From: Halomonas aestuarii
GTDB taxonomy: Bacteria > Pseudomonadota > Gammaproteobacteria > Pseudomonadales > Halomonadaceae
Length of the DNA: 64,000 bases
Reading direction: 5' to 3'
Assembly (NCBI RefSeq): GCF_001886615.1
Contig: NZ_CP018139.1
Coordinates: 1,488,001 to 1,552,000 of the forward strand
Below the pieces are notes generated by a model. It saw only the letters and a program-made list of their open reading frames with translations, was not told the DNA's origin and did no database searches. Within the stretch, counting starts at the first letter, position 1, and each line of letters opens with the position of its first letter. A program made the translations under genes and the position numbers. Positions 25,822 to 34,701 of this stretch are shown here, piece after piece.

Positions 25822-26400
25822 TCAGACGTCCGAGCGCGGATGCCCCGGGTGTCGGTGGTAGCCATGCAGCATGCCGGCGATCAGGTTGTCCTGCCGCTTG
25901 CGGCTCTCGAGGATCGCGCCGATGACATGCAGCGGGATGAGGACGAGGATGGCGTTGGCCATCAGCTCATGGGCCTCCTCGACCCAGCCGACCCCCCAGA
26001 AGAGGTCGGTCTCCTCCATCATGTAGCCGGTGGTCCCCAGCCCCAGCAACAGGGCCAGCAGCGTCAGCATCATGACCGCCCCCAAAGGGGTGTGGGTGAT
26101 GCCGGGCTCGTCTGAGGCGGCATCGCCGGCACCGACGGACTCCTCCGATCGGAGCGAGGCGCGCAGGCGTCGGGGGGTCGGCCAGAAGCTGCGCCAGCGT
26201 GCCGACCAGGGGCCGACGAACCCCCAGAGGATGCGCACACCGATCAGCGCCACCACGCCATAGCCGATCCACTGGTGCCAGGTCTCGCCCTCCTCGGTGA
26301 GGAAGTAGTTGGCCAGGAAGCCGGCCACCAGCGACCAGTGCACGATCCGAACCAGCGGGTCCCAGACGCGGACCCGCTTGCTACCTGTCTTGCCGCTCAT
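25822..26400 (-). CDS. Cytochrome b561 / Ni-Fe hydrogenase-type cytochrome b
   Basis: A 192-residue membrane protein with four hydrophobic segments. Haem-ligand His candidates are in VRIVHWSLV (first segment), TWHQWIGYG, EEAHELMAN and PLHVIGAI. The C-terminus is His-rich (HGYHRHPGHP). Such proteins carry electrons between soluble donors and quinones or periplasmic cytochromes. The start at 26400 has AAGGAGG upstream. It lies 14 bp after the PepSY gene and is probably co-transcribed with it, a common pairing. Confidence 0.85.
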   Translation of the reverse strand: MSGKTGSKRVRVWDPLVRIVHWSLVAGFLANYFLTEEGETWHQWIGYGVVALIGVRILWGFVGPWSARWRSFWPTPRRLRASLRSEESVGAGDAASDEPGITHTPLGAVMMLTLLALLLGLGTTGYMMEETDLFWGVGWVEEAHELMANAILVLIPLHVIGAILESRKRQDNLIAGMLHGYHRHPGHPRSDV

Positions 26401-26413
26401 GATGCGGCCTCCT

Positions 26414-26692
26414 TCAGTCGAATTCCTGCTCGACAATGCTGCCGTCGACCGGGTTGAAGTAGATCTCGACGCGACGCTCCTGGTCGTCCCAGCCGTAGAT
26501 CTCGTAGCAGCTGGTGTCGGTGGTCTTGAACTCCTTGACCTTGTAGCCCATGTCGGCGATCTGCTTCTGCATCGCCTCCTTGCTCATCCAGTCGCTCTCG
26601 GGCGCGTCGGTGCAGGTCGGCTCGGCCAGGGCAGCAACGCTTACGGCCAGCAGGCTGGATACCACGATGCCCTTGAGTACAGTGCGCTTCAT
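26414..26692 (-). CDS. Periplasmic PepSY-domain protein
   Basis: A 92-residue exported protein: signal peptide MKRTVLKGIVVSSLLAVSVA (cleavage near ALA/EP) followed by one PepSY domain (MQKQIADMGYKVKEFKTTD then VEIYFNPVDGSIVEQEFD). Two Cys residues (C27 and C62) could form a disulfide. PepSY domains of this size often accompany b-type cytochromes and two-component systems; no kinase or regulator is adjacent here. Confidence 0.85.
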   Translation of the reverse strand: MKRTVLKGIVVSSLLAVSVAALAEPTCTDAPESDWMSKEAMQKQIADMGYKVKEFKTTDTSCYEIYGWDDQERRVEIYFNPVDGSIVEQEFD

Positions 26693-26860
26693 TGGAAAAC
26701 CTCCATAAAGTCAGTGACAAAGGGCCACCTGACCGTCGGCCGGTGGCAGCTCCCGACGGCAGTTGCCGGAAGGGAACAGGGTCATCATGATCAGCCAGAC
26801 TTACGAAAGACTTAACGCCGTGGAAAAACTTTTCCGGCGTGGTCGACGAAGAACATGGGT

Positions 26861-27005
26861 CGTCTCAGGAGGTCGGCCGGCGCTTCAGGGAGGTGCGCCG
26901 CTCGTGGTAGGCGATGGCCAGGCCGCTGGCGATGATCAGGGTGCCGCCGACGAAGACCCGGAGGTCCGCCACCTCGTCCCAGAACCACCAGCCCAGCAGC
27001 ACCGC
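26861..27005 (+). repeat. Left copy of a 145-bp direct repeat
   Basis: This stretch matches 34884-35028 in the same orientation over all 145 bp with 3 mismatches that I could count. It consists of the last 47 codons of an EamA-type transporter gene (minus strand) plus 4 bp beyond its stop. Confidence 0.9.
26865..27005 (-). pseudogene. 3' remnant of an EamA-family transporter gene
   Basis: The last 47 codons of an EamA gene, ending RRTSLKRRPTS, identical in reading frame and stop to the intact copy at 34888-35763. Homology stops abruptly at 27005; upstream the frame runs into unrelated AT-rich sequence. It has no start or promoter of its own. It marks the left junction of the accessory segment. 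Confidence 0.85.
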
Positions 27006-27351
27006 TGTCGAACTGGCAACCACTCGAATGTCGGAATGTCGATTCAACAAGCGGGCAACAATAGTCGGCTCCATGGTGCCGAGGCAGAAACTTGGAGGAA
27101 ATTCTGCTCCACATGCACCAAAATAATAAAAATCCGATAACTTGCAGTAGAAAAAAGCACCACAAAGAAGCAATAGCGTAACTTTGTATTGACTCAAACC
27201 TTAGTTTTGTCATCAGTCATTGTTCGATCAAATTTCGGGAGATATGCTGGACTTCAGAAAATTAAATAAAAAAGTTCTAAAATAAAGGATTGTTGGACAA
27301 CAACAGAATGGATAAGTGGTAATACAGCTGATCAAAAAAAGGAACAACAAA
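27006..27351 (+). promoter_or_regulatory. AT-rich leader of the ABC/creatininase operon with palindrome
   Basis: A 346-bp gene-free stretch far richer in A+T than the window average. TTGTTG and CAACAA form a perfect inverted repeat with a 2-bp spacer at 27290-27303, about 49 bp before the ABC gene start; its core has the TTGT-N3-ACAA form also found at 7566-7580. A weak TTGTTC / TATGCT pair with 17-bp spacing lies near 27223-27250. AAAGGAA just upstream of 27352 is the ribosome site. Confidence 0.45.
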
Positions 27352-28434
27352 ATGAGTATGTATTCTTCCAAGAAGAAGGCAACGATCGCGACACTGATGT
27401 GTGCCTCCGCCATGACATTACCAGGCATCTCTTCCGCCCAGGACAACGAGACGATCAACATAGGTCTCAACGTATCATGGCCGGGATTTTCCTTTTTGGA
27501 GGTGGCGCGTCAGAAAGGACTCGCAGGCGACCATGATCTTAACCTCACTATCTTCGAGGATCCTCTTGGGGGCCATGCAGCGCTGGCAGCAGGCCAGATA
27601 GACGTATATCTCAGCACAGCTGAATATACCCCATTTGCGATTGAACGCGGAACGGACACTGTATTGGTGTCACATCTCAACATATCGTACGGCGTCGACA
27701 AGGTGTTGATTGCCGAAGACATGAATGCACAGGAGCTGAAAGGACAGAAAGTCGGCGCGCCACAAGCCTACATCGGCGAAGTATTGATGGGCATGTGGCT
27801 CGACAAGGAAGGCCTGACTCCGGACGACGTGGAGTGGGTAAACCTGAATGCCGACGAGGCTGTCGGTCCGGTCATGTCGGGTGATCTGGCGGCAGCTTAC
27901 ATGTATGAACCTTGGGTAACGCGCGTTCTGGAAAACCTCGATACCGCCAAGATTGCGGCGGATACTTCCGAGCCTTACTACCTCGATACGGGCATCTTCA
28001 TGGATGCGATGTACATGAACAAGAAGTTCATCAAGGAGCACAGGAAAGCGGCCGTGGACATGATCCGGGCCCGCTTCGATGCCTTGCAGTACTGGCACGA
28101 CAATACCGAAGAAGTGAATCAGCTTTTTTCGGATTATCTCCAGTGGCCAGTGGCTGATATAGAATCGGTTGTGGGAACCAACGGCAAGTACCTGGAAGAT
28201 GGGCTGTACATGCTTGACTTTGATGAAACAGCTCGCATCTGTGGTGCTCTTGACGGAGAACCACCGCATGGCATCGAGAATGGCTCCATCATTCAGAGCG
28301 TCATGCGAACCAACGAGTGGTGGGTGAAATTGGGCCTGATGGATGAAGTTCAGGACGCAGAGAAAGGAGTCGATTGCAGCCTGATTGCCGACCTGGTCGA
28401 CAGCGGTTATAGCCAGTCCATGTCCGCACGTTGA
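27352..28434 (+). CDS. NitT/TauT-family ABC transporter substrate-binding protein
   Basis: A 360-residue periplasmic binding protein with a signal peptide (SSKKKATIATLMCASAMTLP, cleavage near ISSAQ/DN). Family features: LNVSWPGFSFLEVARQKGLA, AALAAGQIDVYLSTAEYTPF and the hinge region YMYEPWVTRVLENL. The start at 27352 has AAAGGAA about 8 bp upstream. Codon use is less GC-rich than in the flanking genome. It heads an operon with permease, ATPase and probably creatininase, so the ligand may be a guanidino or cyclic amide compound rather than nitrate or sulfonate. That is inference from context. Confidence 0.85.
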   Translation: MSMYSSKKKATIATLMCASAMTLPGISSAQDNETINIGLNVSWPGFSFLEVARQKGLAGDHDLNLTIFEDPLGGHAALAAGQIDVYLSTAEYTPFAIERGTDTVLVSHLNISYGVDKVLIAEDMNAQELKGQKVGAPQAYIGEVLMGMWLDKEGLTPDDVEWVNLNADEAVGPVMSGDLAAAYMYEPWVTRVLENLDTAKIAADTSEPYYLDTGIFMDAMYMNKKFIKEHRKAAVDMIRARFDALQYWHDNTEEVNQLFSDYLQWPVADIESVVGTNGKYLEDGLYMLDFDETARICGALDGEPPHGIENGSIIQSVMRTNEWWVKLGLMDEVQDAEKGVDCSLIADLVDSGYSQSMSAR

Positions 28435-28526
28435 TCACGTCCGGGGAGCACCAACGCCTGGTGCTCCCCGCCGCATGGTCCAACCCGGCCGACGAGCCGA
28501 CAGCTTCTTACAAACGGGGAATGGGA

Positions 28527-29351
28527 ATGGCGGGTGAATCAAGACAAGGTGCCTATCGATCACGCTGGTTCGAATTCCTGACCCCCATACCGAGAAGGTG
28601 GCGTCTCGTGCTGGGCGCGCTGGTATGGGTCATATTTTTTGGTCTATGGGAAACAGCGGTATTACGCGGCTGGGTCAATACCTTGCTGGTACCTTCGCCC
28701 TTCGAGGTTGTCGGCACGCTATATGAGCTGTTCGTAGAGCGCGGTTTCCTGGGGGATGTCGGCATCAGTATTGCGCGCATTGTCGGAAGCTTTCTGGCGG
28801 CCTGCCTCATCGCGATACCTCTCGGCATCCTGATGGGATCATTCAAGTCGGTGGAAGCGCTGTTCAACCCCTTCGTTTCAGCATGGCGGTATCTGCCGGC
28901 ACCCGCCTTCATTCCTATCCTGCTGATGTGGTTTGGCACCGGCGAGGCGCCCAAGCTGGCCCTTCTGTTTCTGGGGGTCATTTTCTTTCTGATCACCTTG
29001 ATCATGGATCATACGAGCCAGGTGCGTGCAGAGCTTATCGAAACCGCGATGACGCTTGGCGGAAAGCGGTGGCAGATCCTCTGGACGGTCGTGGTACCCG
29101 CGGTGATGCCCAACATAGTGACGTCCATGAGGCAAATGCTGGCCATCGCATGGACCTACCTGGTCATTGCCGAGATCATCGCCTCGACAACCGGAATAGG
29201 CGCGATGATGATGCGAGCACGCCGCTTCCTGAATACCGATGAGATAATGGCAGGCATACTGATCATTGGCATTCTTGGGTTGGCATTCGACCTCCTTTTC
29301 CGTTGGTTACAGCGGGTACTATTCCCCTATCTCGGACAGGAGGGTGACTAA
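28527..29351 (+). CDS. ABC transporter permease, NitT/TauT type
   Basis: A 274-residue inner-membrane permease with six hydrophobic segments. The EAA loop is AMTLGGKRWQILWTVVVPAV. The start at 28527 is chosen for GGGGA just upstream; 28521 is the alternative. The stop (TAA) shares one base with the ATPase start. It lies 92 bp after the binding-protein gene. Confidence 0.88.
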   Translation: MAGESRQGAYRSRWFEFLTPIPRRWRLVLGALVWVIFFGLWETAVLRGWVNTLLVPSPFEVVGTLYELFVERGFLGDVGISIARIVGSFLAACLIAIPLGILMGSFKSVEALFNPFVSAWRYLPAPAFIPILLMWFGTGEAPKLALLFLGVIFFLITLIMDHTSQVRAELIETAMTLGGKRWQILWTVVVPAVMPNIVTSMRQMLAIAWTYLVIAEIIASTTGIGAMMMRARRFLNTDEIMAGILIIGILGLAFDLLFRWLQRVLFPYLGQEGD

Positions 29352-30199
29352 TGAACAGGTCAGTCAATAATGCGTCTCCCTCCACAGCCGGCCAAAACTA
29401 TGCGGCCAATGCCCCCCCCAAACTTAGGCTAAAAGAGGTAGGAAAGTCGTTTCATGTACCGCGCGGCGAGGACATTCAAGCAATCGCGAATGTGAGCTTC
29501 GACACCCATGAAAATGAGGTTTGCGTGCTGCTGGGTCCTTCCGGTTGCGGTAAGTCTACCGTGCTGCGCATGGTGGCTGGTCTTGAGCAACCAACCACGG
29601 GTGAGCTCATGCTGGACGGGGAGAGGATCACCGGCCCGGCTCAGGAACGGGGGATGGTGTTTCAGGCCTACACCTCCTTCGACTGGCTGACCGTCCAGCA
29701 GAATGTCGAATACGGCATGCGATTGAACCGCGTTCCCAAGCAGGAGCGACGAGATCGCGCCGAGCACTTCATCGAACTGGTGGGGCTAAGTCGTTTCGCG
29801 GGGACCTACCCCCGTCACCTTTCCGGCGGCATGAAACAACGAGTCGCCATCGCGCGAACGCTGGCTAACGAACCAGCCATTTTGCTGATGGATGAGCCAT
29901 TCGGGGCACTTGACGCTCAGACCCGCTGGCAGATGCAGGAACTGATGATGGAGATAGTCGAGGCAGCCAATACGACGGTGCTGGTGGTGACTCATGATAT
30001 CGAGGAAGCCATCTTCCTGGCCGACAGGATCGAATTCATGTCGAGGCATCCAGGCAGGGTTCATGAAGAGATCATCCCAGCATTCAAGCAGGGACAACGG
30101 ATCGGCCAGAAAGAGGACCTGATAGGCCTGCCCGGGTATGGCGACCTGGAGCGACATATCCTGCAGCTGATGCGCGAACAGGGCAGAGACGAGACCTGA
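29351..30199 (+). CDS. ABC transporter ATP-binding protein, NitT/TauT type
   Basis: A 282-residue ATPase. Walker A is GPSGCGKST, the signature LSGGMKQR, Walker B ILLMDEPFGALD, and the switch His is in VTHDIEEA. It has an N-terminal extension of about 20 residues rich in Asn and Ser before the core domain. It directly follows the permease and precedes the creatininase gene by 47 bp. Confidence 0.92.
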   Translation: MNRSVNNASPSTAGQNYAANAPPKLRLKEVGKSFHVPRGEDIQAIANVSFDTHENEVCVLLGPSGCGKSTVLRMVAGLEQPTTGELMLDGERITGPAQERGMVFQAYTSFDWLTVQQNVEYGMRLNRVPKQERRDRAEHFIELVGLSRFAGTYPRHLSGGMKQRVAIARTLANEPAILLMDEPFGALDAQTRWQMQELMMEIVEAANTTVLVVTHDIEEAIFLADRIEFMSRHPGRVHEEIIPAFKQGQRIGQKEDLIGLPGYGDLERHILQLMREQGRDET

Positions 30200-30246
30200 G
30201 CACGACATCGCGTGGCAGTCGTCAACAAGATCAACAGAGAGGCCCC

Positions 30247-31014
30247 ATGAAGAAACCGACGGTTATGATGGCAGAAATGACGTGGCCGGAGTTCAGCGCG
30301 CGCCTGGAAAACGAGCCTGTCGTGTTTCTACCAACCGGCATGCTGGAACAGCACGGACCGCACCTCCCAATGGGCGTGGACCACCTGTTGCCCACCGCCA
30401 TCGCAGAGATGGTGGCGCAAGAGGTCGACGGCATCGTGGCCCCGCCCATCAATTATGGATACAAGTCGATGCCCCGCACCGGGGGGGGGCCCTCCTTTCC
30501 CGGCAGCACCGGACTCGACGGAACCACGCTGATTCATACGGTGCGCGACGTGATTCGTGAACTGGCGCGTCATGGCGTGCGTCGAATCTGTGTCATCGAC
30601 GGTCATTTCGAGAACCTGTGGTTCCTCAATGAAGGGATCGACCTGGCGATGCGCGAGGTGGGTGACACTGGGCTTCGGGTGATGTGTCTGCAGCACTGGG
30701 AGTTTCTGACTAAGGATACCCTTGATGTGGTCTTCCCCGATGGCTTTCCGGGGATCGAACTGGAACATGCCGCGGTACTCGAGACGTCACTGATGATGCA
30801 TTTCTATCCCCACCTGGTGCGTACCGACCGAATTCCCGACAACGCCCCCATGGACGCCCCACCCTATGACGTCTGGCCGGCACGCCCGGAGTGGGTGCCC
30901 GCCTCGGGCGCGCTCACCTCGGCTGCGCTGGCCTCGCCCGAGAAGGGGGCGGCCATGGCGAAGCAGTATCGCGACGACATGTCGGCTGCCGTGCGGCGAG
31001 AGCTGCTCTCGTGA
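30247..31014 (+). CDS. Creatininase (creatinine amidohydrolase) family enzyme
   Basis: A 255-residue metal-dependent cyclic amidohydrolase. Metal ligands match Pseudomonas creatininase at the same positions: Glu34, His36 and Asp45 (LEQHGPHLPMGVD), His120 and Glu122 (DGHFEN). The similarity extends over the whole length, including NYGYKSMPRTGGG, LDGTTLIHTVRDVIRELARH and the final PEKGAAMA. The flap region reads FPGIELEHAA, with Ile where the Pseudomonas enzyme, as I recall it, has the Trp that covers creatinine. The substrate could therefore be creatinine or a different cyclic guanidino/lactam compound. It sits between an ABC uptake system and two SDRs plus a ureohydrolase, consistent with ring opening as an early catabolic step. 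Confidence 0.88.
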   Translation: MKKPTVMMAEMTWPEFSARLENEPVVFLPTGMLEQHGPHLPMGVDHLLPTAIAEMVAQEVDGIVAPPINYGYKSMPRTGGGPSFPGSTGLDGTTLIHTVRDVIRELARHGVRRICVIDGHFENLWFLNEGIDLAMREVGDTGLRVMCLQHWEFLTKDTLDVVFPDGFPGIELEHAAVLETSLMMHFYPHLVRTDRIPDNAPMDAPPYDVWPARPEWVPASGALTSAALASPEKGAAMAKQYRDDMSAAVRRELLS

Positions 31015-31086
31015 ATGGGCACCATACGAGATGCTCAGGCATTCCAGCTGAGGTAATGGCGTCCAAGTTGGCTTCGGGAGGGAATG

Positions 31087-31866
31087 ATGGCGATCTCCTT
31101 TGATTTCAGTGGCCAGACAGTGCTCGTAACCGGGGCCAGCCGCGGCATCGGGTTTGCCGTGGCGAAGGCGTTCGCCGCTGCCGGGGCGCGAGTCTGTGTG
31201 CTAGCCGAGGATGCCGGCATCGTTCAAGCGGCACGGTTACTCGCGGCGGAAACCGGTAGCGAGGTCTGGGCCCAGCGCTGCGACATCACCGATCGCCATG
31301 AAGTCAACAGCGCCCTGCAGGGTATCGAACGACTCGATGTGCTGGTCAACAATGCCGGGGTAGAGCTGCCGACGCCGGTGGAGGATGGCCATGACGACGT
31401 CGATGACGCCTTCGAGCGCATCATGGACGTGAACGTCTTGGGCACCTGGCGAATGACGCGGGCCGCGCTGCCGAAGATGACGCCAGGGGGGCGCATTCTC
31501 ATCACGTCTTCGATCTGGGGGCGCACCGCCGTTCCCGGTTTTGCCGCCTACGTGGCCTCCAAGCATGCGTTGATCGGCCTAGCGCGGACCCTGTCCAGAG
31601 AGCTGGGGCCACGTTCGATCCGCGTCAATGCCGTCTGCCCGGGGTGGGTCCGCACCGAGGCGTCGCTTCGCTCGCTGGCGGTGATGGCCAGGGAGCAGGC
31701 GGTCAGCGAGGATGAGCTTGCCGAGTCGATTGCCGCCGACCAGTCTCTGGGCGGCCTGATGGAGCCTGACGATGTGGCGGGACTGTACCTGTACCTCGCC
31801 TCCGAGGCCGCCACCAACGTGACGGGCCAGGCGATTCCGATCGACCGCGGGGAGGTGATGGCATGA
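31087..31866 (+). CDS. Short-chain dehydrogenase/reductase (first of two)
   Basis: A 259-residue SDR with TGASRGIG, the structural LVNNAGVE, and catalytic Ser (SSIWG) and Tyr-x3-Lys (YVASKHAL). GGGAGG lies immediately upstream; the ATG at 31087 gives better spacing than the adjacent ATG at 31084. Its stop overlaps the start of the second SDR gene (ATGA), so the two are coupled and may work as successive steps or as a heteromer. The substrate is unknown. Confidence 0.88.
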   Translation: MAISFDFSGQTVLVTGASRGIGFAVAKAFAAAGARVCVLAEDAGIVQAARLLAAETGSEVWAQRCDITDRHEVNSALQGIERLDVLVNNAGVELPTPVEDGHDDVDDAFERIMDVNVLGTWRMTRAALPKMTPGGRILITSSIWGRTAVPGFAAYVASKHALIGLARTLSRELGPRSIRVNAVCPGWVRTEASLRSLAVMAREQAVSEDELAESIAADQSLGGLMEPDDVAGLYLYLASEAATNVTGQAIPIDRGEVMA

Positions 31867-32615
31867 ATGACTCACTGGCAGGCGTTCGTATCCTGGTGAC
31901 CGGAGGCTCAAGGGGCATCGGACGTGCCACCGCCATCTCGCTGGCCTCGGCAGGGGCCCGAGTGGCATTTGGCTATCACGGTGATGACGCCGCGGCGGCG
32001 GTCACCTTGGCCGATGTGCGGGTACACGATGCGTCGGCCTGCTCGATTGAGGCGGATGTCGCCAAGGAAGCCGAGGCCGTCGGGATGGTCCAGCGTGCCA
32101 TCGAGGGGCTCGGTGGTCTGGACGTGGTCGTCAACAATGCCGGCATCCTGCATGAAGAGGGCTTGCTGGAGACCTCCGTCGATGCCTTCGACACGGTCAT
32201 TGCGGTGAACCTTCGCGGCACCTTCGTGGTGGGACGCGAGGCGATCCGCCACATGGTCCAGCAAGGCAGTGGACGCGTGATCAATATCGCGTCCGACCTG
32301 GGATATCTCGGCAGGGAGCGCAACAGCGCGTATTGCGCATCCAAGGCGGGTATCGGTGCCATGACGCGCGCCTGGGCCCTCGAGTTCGCGCCACAGATTC
32401 TGGTCAATGCCATTGCGCCAGGCCCCGTCGACACCGACATGCTCGGCGCCGAGGTGATGAGCGAGGCCCAGCGCCAGAAGGAAAGCGCTATACCGCTGGG
32501 GCGCATCGGACGCCCCGAGGAAATCGCCAACATGGTCACCTTCCTCGCGGGGCCACAGGCCACCTTCATTACCGGCCAGACCTATGGCGTCAACGGCGGT
32601 AGCGTCATGTTATGA
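31863..32615 (+). CDS. Short-chain dehydrogenase/reductase (second of two)
   Basis: A 250-residue SDR of the FabG-like classical group: TGGSRGIG, VVNNAGIL, catalytic Ser in INIASDLG and YCASKAGI. It differs clearly from the first SDR, so the pair is not a recent duplication. It lies 31 bp before the ureohydrolase gene and belongs to the same leader-to-ureohydrolase transcription unit. Confidence 0.88.
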   Translation: MNDSLAGVRILVTGGSRGIGRATAISLASAGARVAFGYHGDDAAAAVTLADVRVHDASACSIEADVAKEAEAVGMVQRAIEGLGGLDVVVNNAGILHEEGLLETSVDAFDTVIAVNLRGTFVVGREAIRHMVQQGSGRVINIASDLGYLGRERNSAYCASKAGIGAMTRAWALEFAPQILVNAIAPGPVDTDMLGAEVMSEAQRQKESAIPLGRIGRPEEIANMVTFLAGPQATFITGQTYGVNGGSVML

Positions 32616-32646
32616 ACACCCTGACAACCCATAAAGGACAATGACA

Positions 32647-33612
32647 ATGGCTCACGACGCCGCTTTTTTCCGGCCACTTGGGGGCAGCGAGGTGCCGCGC
32701 TTCGCAGGACGCTCCACCTTCATGCGACTGCCGCAGATCGAGGACCCGTCCGAGGTCGACATCGCCCTCGTGGGCCTGCCCTGGGACAGCGGCTCGACAA
32801 ATCGTGTCGGCCAGCGTCACGGACCGCGCGAGATCCGCAACAATTCGACCATGATGCGGCTGGTGCATCAGGCGAGCCGCATCGCGCCCTACGACCTGTG
32901 CCGCATCGCGGACCTGGGGGATGTACCGGTCAACCCGATCGACATTCGCGATACGCTCGAGCGGACCCGTAAGTTCTATCGACAGATCCACCATGCCGGT
33001 GCCATACCGTTGACGGCTGGCGGCGACCATCTCGGCACCCTGCCGATACTGCGGGCCATCGCCCGCGATGAGCCCATGGCGCTGGTCCAGTTCGACTCGC
33101 ATTCCGATACCAACGATACCTACTTCGGCGACAATCCCTATACCCATGGCACGCCGTTCCGACGCGCCATCGAGGAGGGCATCCTCGACCCGAAACGCAT
33201 GGTCCAGATTGGCATTCGTGGTTCACTGTATGAAGCGAGTGACCTTGATTGGGCACGTGAACAGGGCATTCGCATCATCGAGATCGAGGAGTATTTCGAT
33301 CTGGGACCGGCAAGGGTGAATGCAGAAATCGCCCGGGTGGTCGGCGATGTGCCGACCTATGTCACCTTCGATGTCGACGCCCTGGACCCCGTCTATGCGC
33401 CAGGCACCGGCACACCTGAGGTCGGCGGTTTCAGTACGCGTGAAGCCCAGCAGATGATACGCGGCCTTCGGGGACTCAACCTGGTAGGTGCAGACGTCAT
33501 GGAGGTATCGCCACCGTTCGACTCCTCGGGGATCACCGCCCTGACCGGGGCGACGCTGATGTTCGAGCTGCTGTGTGTCCTGGCGGACGCTGTCTCCAGG
33601 CGAGACACGTGA
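32647..33612 (+). CDS. Ureohydrolase of the agmatinase/guanidinobutyrase-guanidinopropionase type
   Basis: A 321-residue Mn-dependent hydrolase that releases urea from a guanidino compound. Metal-binding motifs are intact: GGDH, DSHSD (usual DAHxD) and FDVDALDP, followed by VEVSPPFD-type sequence (MEVSPPFDSSG). The N-terminus (PLGGSEVPRFAGRSTFMRLP) is like that of GbuA/GpuA, which act on 4-guanidinobutanoate or 3-guanidinopropanoate, more than that of agmatinase. The start at 32647 has AAGGAC upstream. With the creatininase homologue it suggests ring opening followed by urea release. No creatinase gene is present. Confidence 0.88.
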   Translation: MAHDAAFFRPLGGSEVPRFAGRSTFMRLPQIEDPSEVDIALVGLPWDSGSTNRVGQRHGPREIRNNSTMMRLVHQASRIAPYDLCRIADLGDVPVNPIDIRDTLERTRKFYRQIHHAGAIPLTAGGDHLGTLPILRAIARDEPMALVQFDSHSDTNDTYFGDNPYTHGTPFRRAIEEGILDPKRMVQIGIRGSLYEASDLDWAREQGIRIIEIEEYFDLGPARVNAEIARVVGDVPTYVTFDVDALDPVYAPGTGTPEVGGFSTREAQQMIRGLRGLNLVGADVMEVSPPFDSSGITALTGATLMFELLCVLADAVSRRDT

Positions 33613-33765
33613 TGCAGATGCCCCGCTTTTCTCATGCCTCCGATGAGCCGTCATGAACGGCAAGCATGTCGTCCCGCTATGACTCAAGGGCCTGATGACC
33701 GGCGGGGCACGCCCGAACTCACGCCGAAGCGGATCACGGCGACGCCACCTGCCCAGTGGACCCCG

Positions 33766-34701
33766 TCAGGATGCAGCGTCTGACCCGTCTGACAGCACAT
33801 CGATCATGCAGTTGCGGAACACATCAGCAGAACGGTAGCTGTGGTGCTTGCTGGTGCAGAGATAGAAACGCGTTTCATGCCCGAGGGTATCGGGAAGAAG
33901 GACCTTCATGAGGCCCGCGTTGACCCAGTAATCGGCATAGTGTGCTGGCAGATAGCCGATGTAACGTCCGCTGAGTATCAGCAGGGCGTTGCTCTCCATG
34001 TGGGAGACGGTCGGCCGCTCGATGGAGACGGACAGATCGTCGTTTGCGGGAAAGGACACGTAACTCTTGCCCGTAAACGTCGTGTGCTGCAGGGCCTCCA
34101 GGATACGGGCAGGGTCGGATTCGTTGAACAGGGGGTGATCAGCCCCGCAATAAAGCTGTTGGGACTCCTTGAAGACGGGCACGCTATCGACGGAGTCGTG
34201 GCTCGGTTCGACGGGTGTCAGGATGCAGTGATATCGCCCCTCGAGCAGTCCCTGGATGAGCTCTTCCGGCGAAGAGATATCCACGTGAAGATGCACCTCG
34301 GGCGCAAGCTCGGTGAAATTCTGGAACCCCCTGGGCAGTGGTGCCACCCGATTCGTTGCCAGGGCATCCACGACACCGAAATGCAGGTCGCCGGTCAGAT
34401 GACCGCGGACCTCAGCCACCACGTCGCAAAAGCCGGCGACTGAATCGAACAGCGGTTTCAGGCTCCGGTGGATACGCTCACCCTCCTCCGTCAGGGCGAA
34501 ACCTTTCCTCCCGCGCTCGCAGAGGGTGAATCCCAGCCGCTCCTCGAGCGTTTTCAGCTGGATACTGATCGTCGACAGCGACAGCCCCAGCACCTGCTGG
34601 GCCGGCGCGAGCCCCTGAGCCTGCACCACGGCATGAAAGACGCGAAGCAGCTTGAGGTCGAAGTCGGTCAGGTTCGGAACATTGGAATGACGTGCGGTCA
34701 T
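33766..34701 (-). CDS. LysR-family transcriptional regulator
   Basis: A 311-residue regulator with an N-terminal winged HTH (FDLKLLRVFHAVVQAQGLAP, then LGLSLSTISIQLKTLEERLG) and a periplasmic-binding-protein-like effector domain from about residue 100. It converges on the ureohydrolase gene rather than diverging from it, so it does not share a promoter with the operon in the usual LysR manner. It is the obvious candidate regulator of the guanidino operon. Confidence 0.88.
   Translation of the reverse strand: MTARHSNVPNLTDFDLKLLRVFHAVVQAQGLAPAQQVLGLSLSTISIQLKTLEERLGFTLCERGRKGFALTEEGERIHRSLKPLFDSVAGFCDVVAEVRGHLTGDLHFGVVDALATNRVAPLPRGFQNFTELAPEVHLHVDISSPEELIQGLLEGRYHCILTPVEPSHDSVDSVPVFKESQQLYCGADHPLFNESDPARILEALQHTTFTGKSYVSFPANDDLSVSIERPTVSHMESNALLILSGRYIGYLPAHYADYWVNAGLMKVLLPDTLGHETRFYLCTSKHHSYRSADVFRNCMIDVLSDGSDAAS

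Noticed and set aside
26812..27213. A separate small gene over the left repeat
   Set aside because: The frame joins the EamA 3' remnant to unrelated AT-rich sequence; it is a chimeric frame without a ribosome site.
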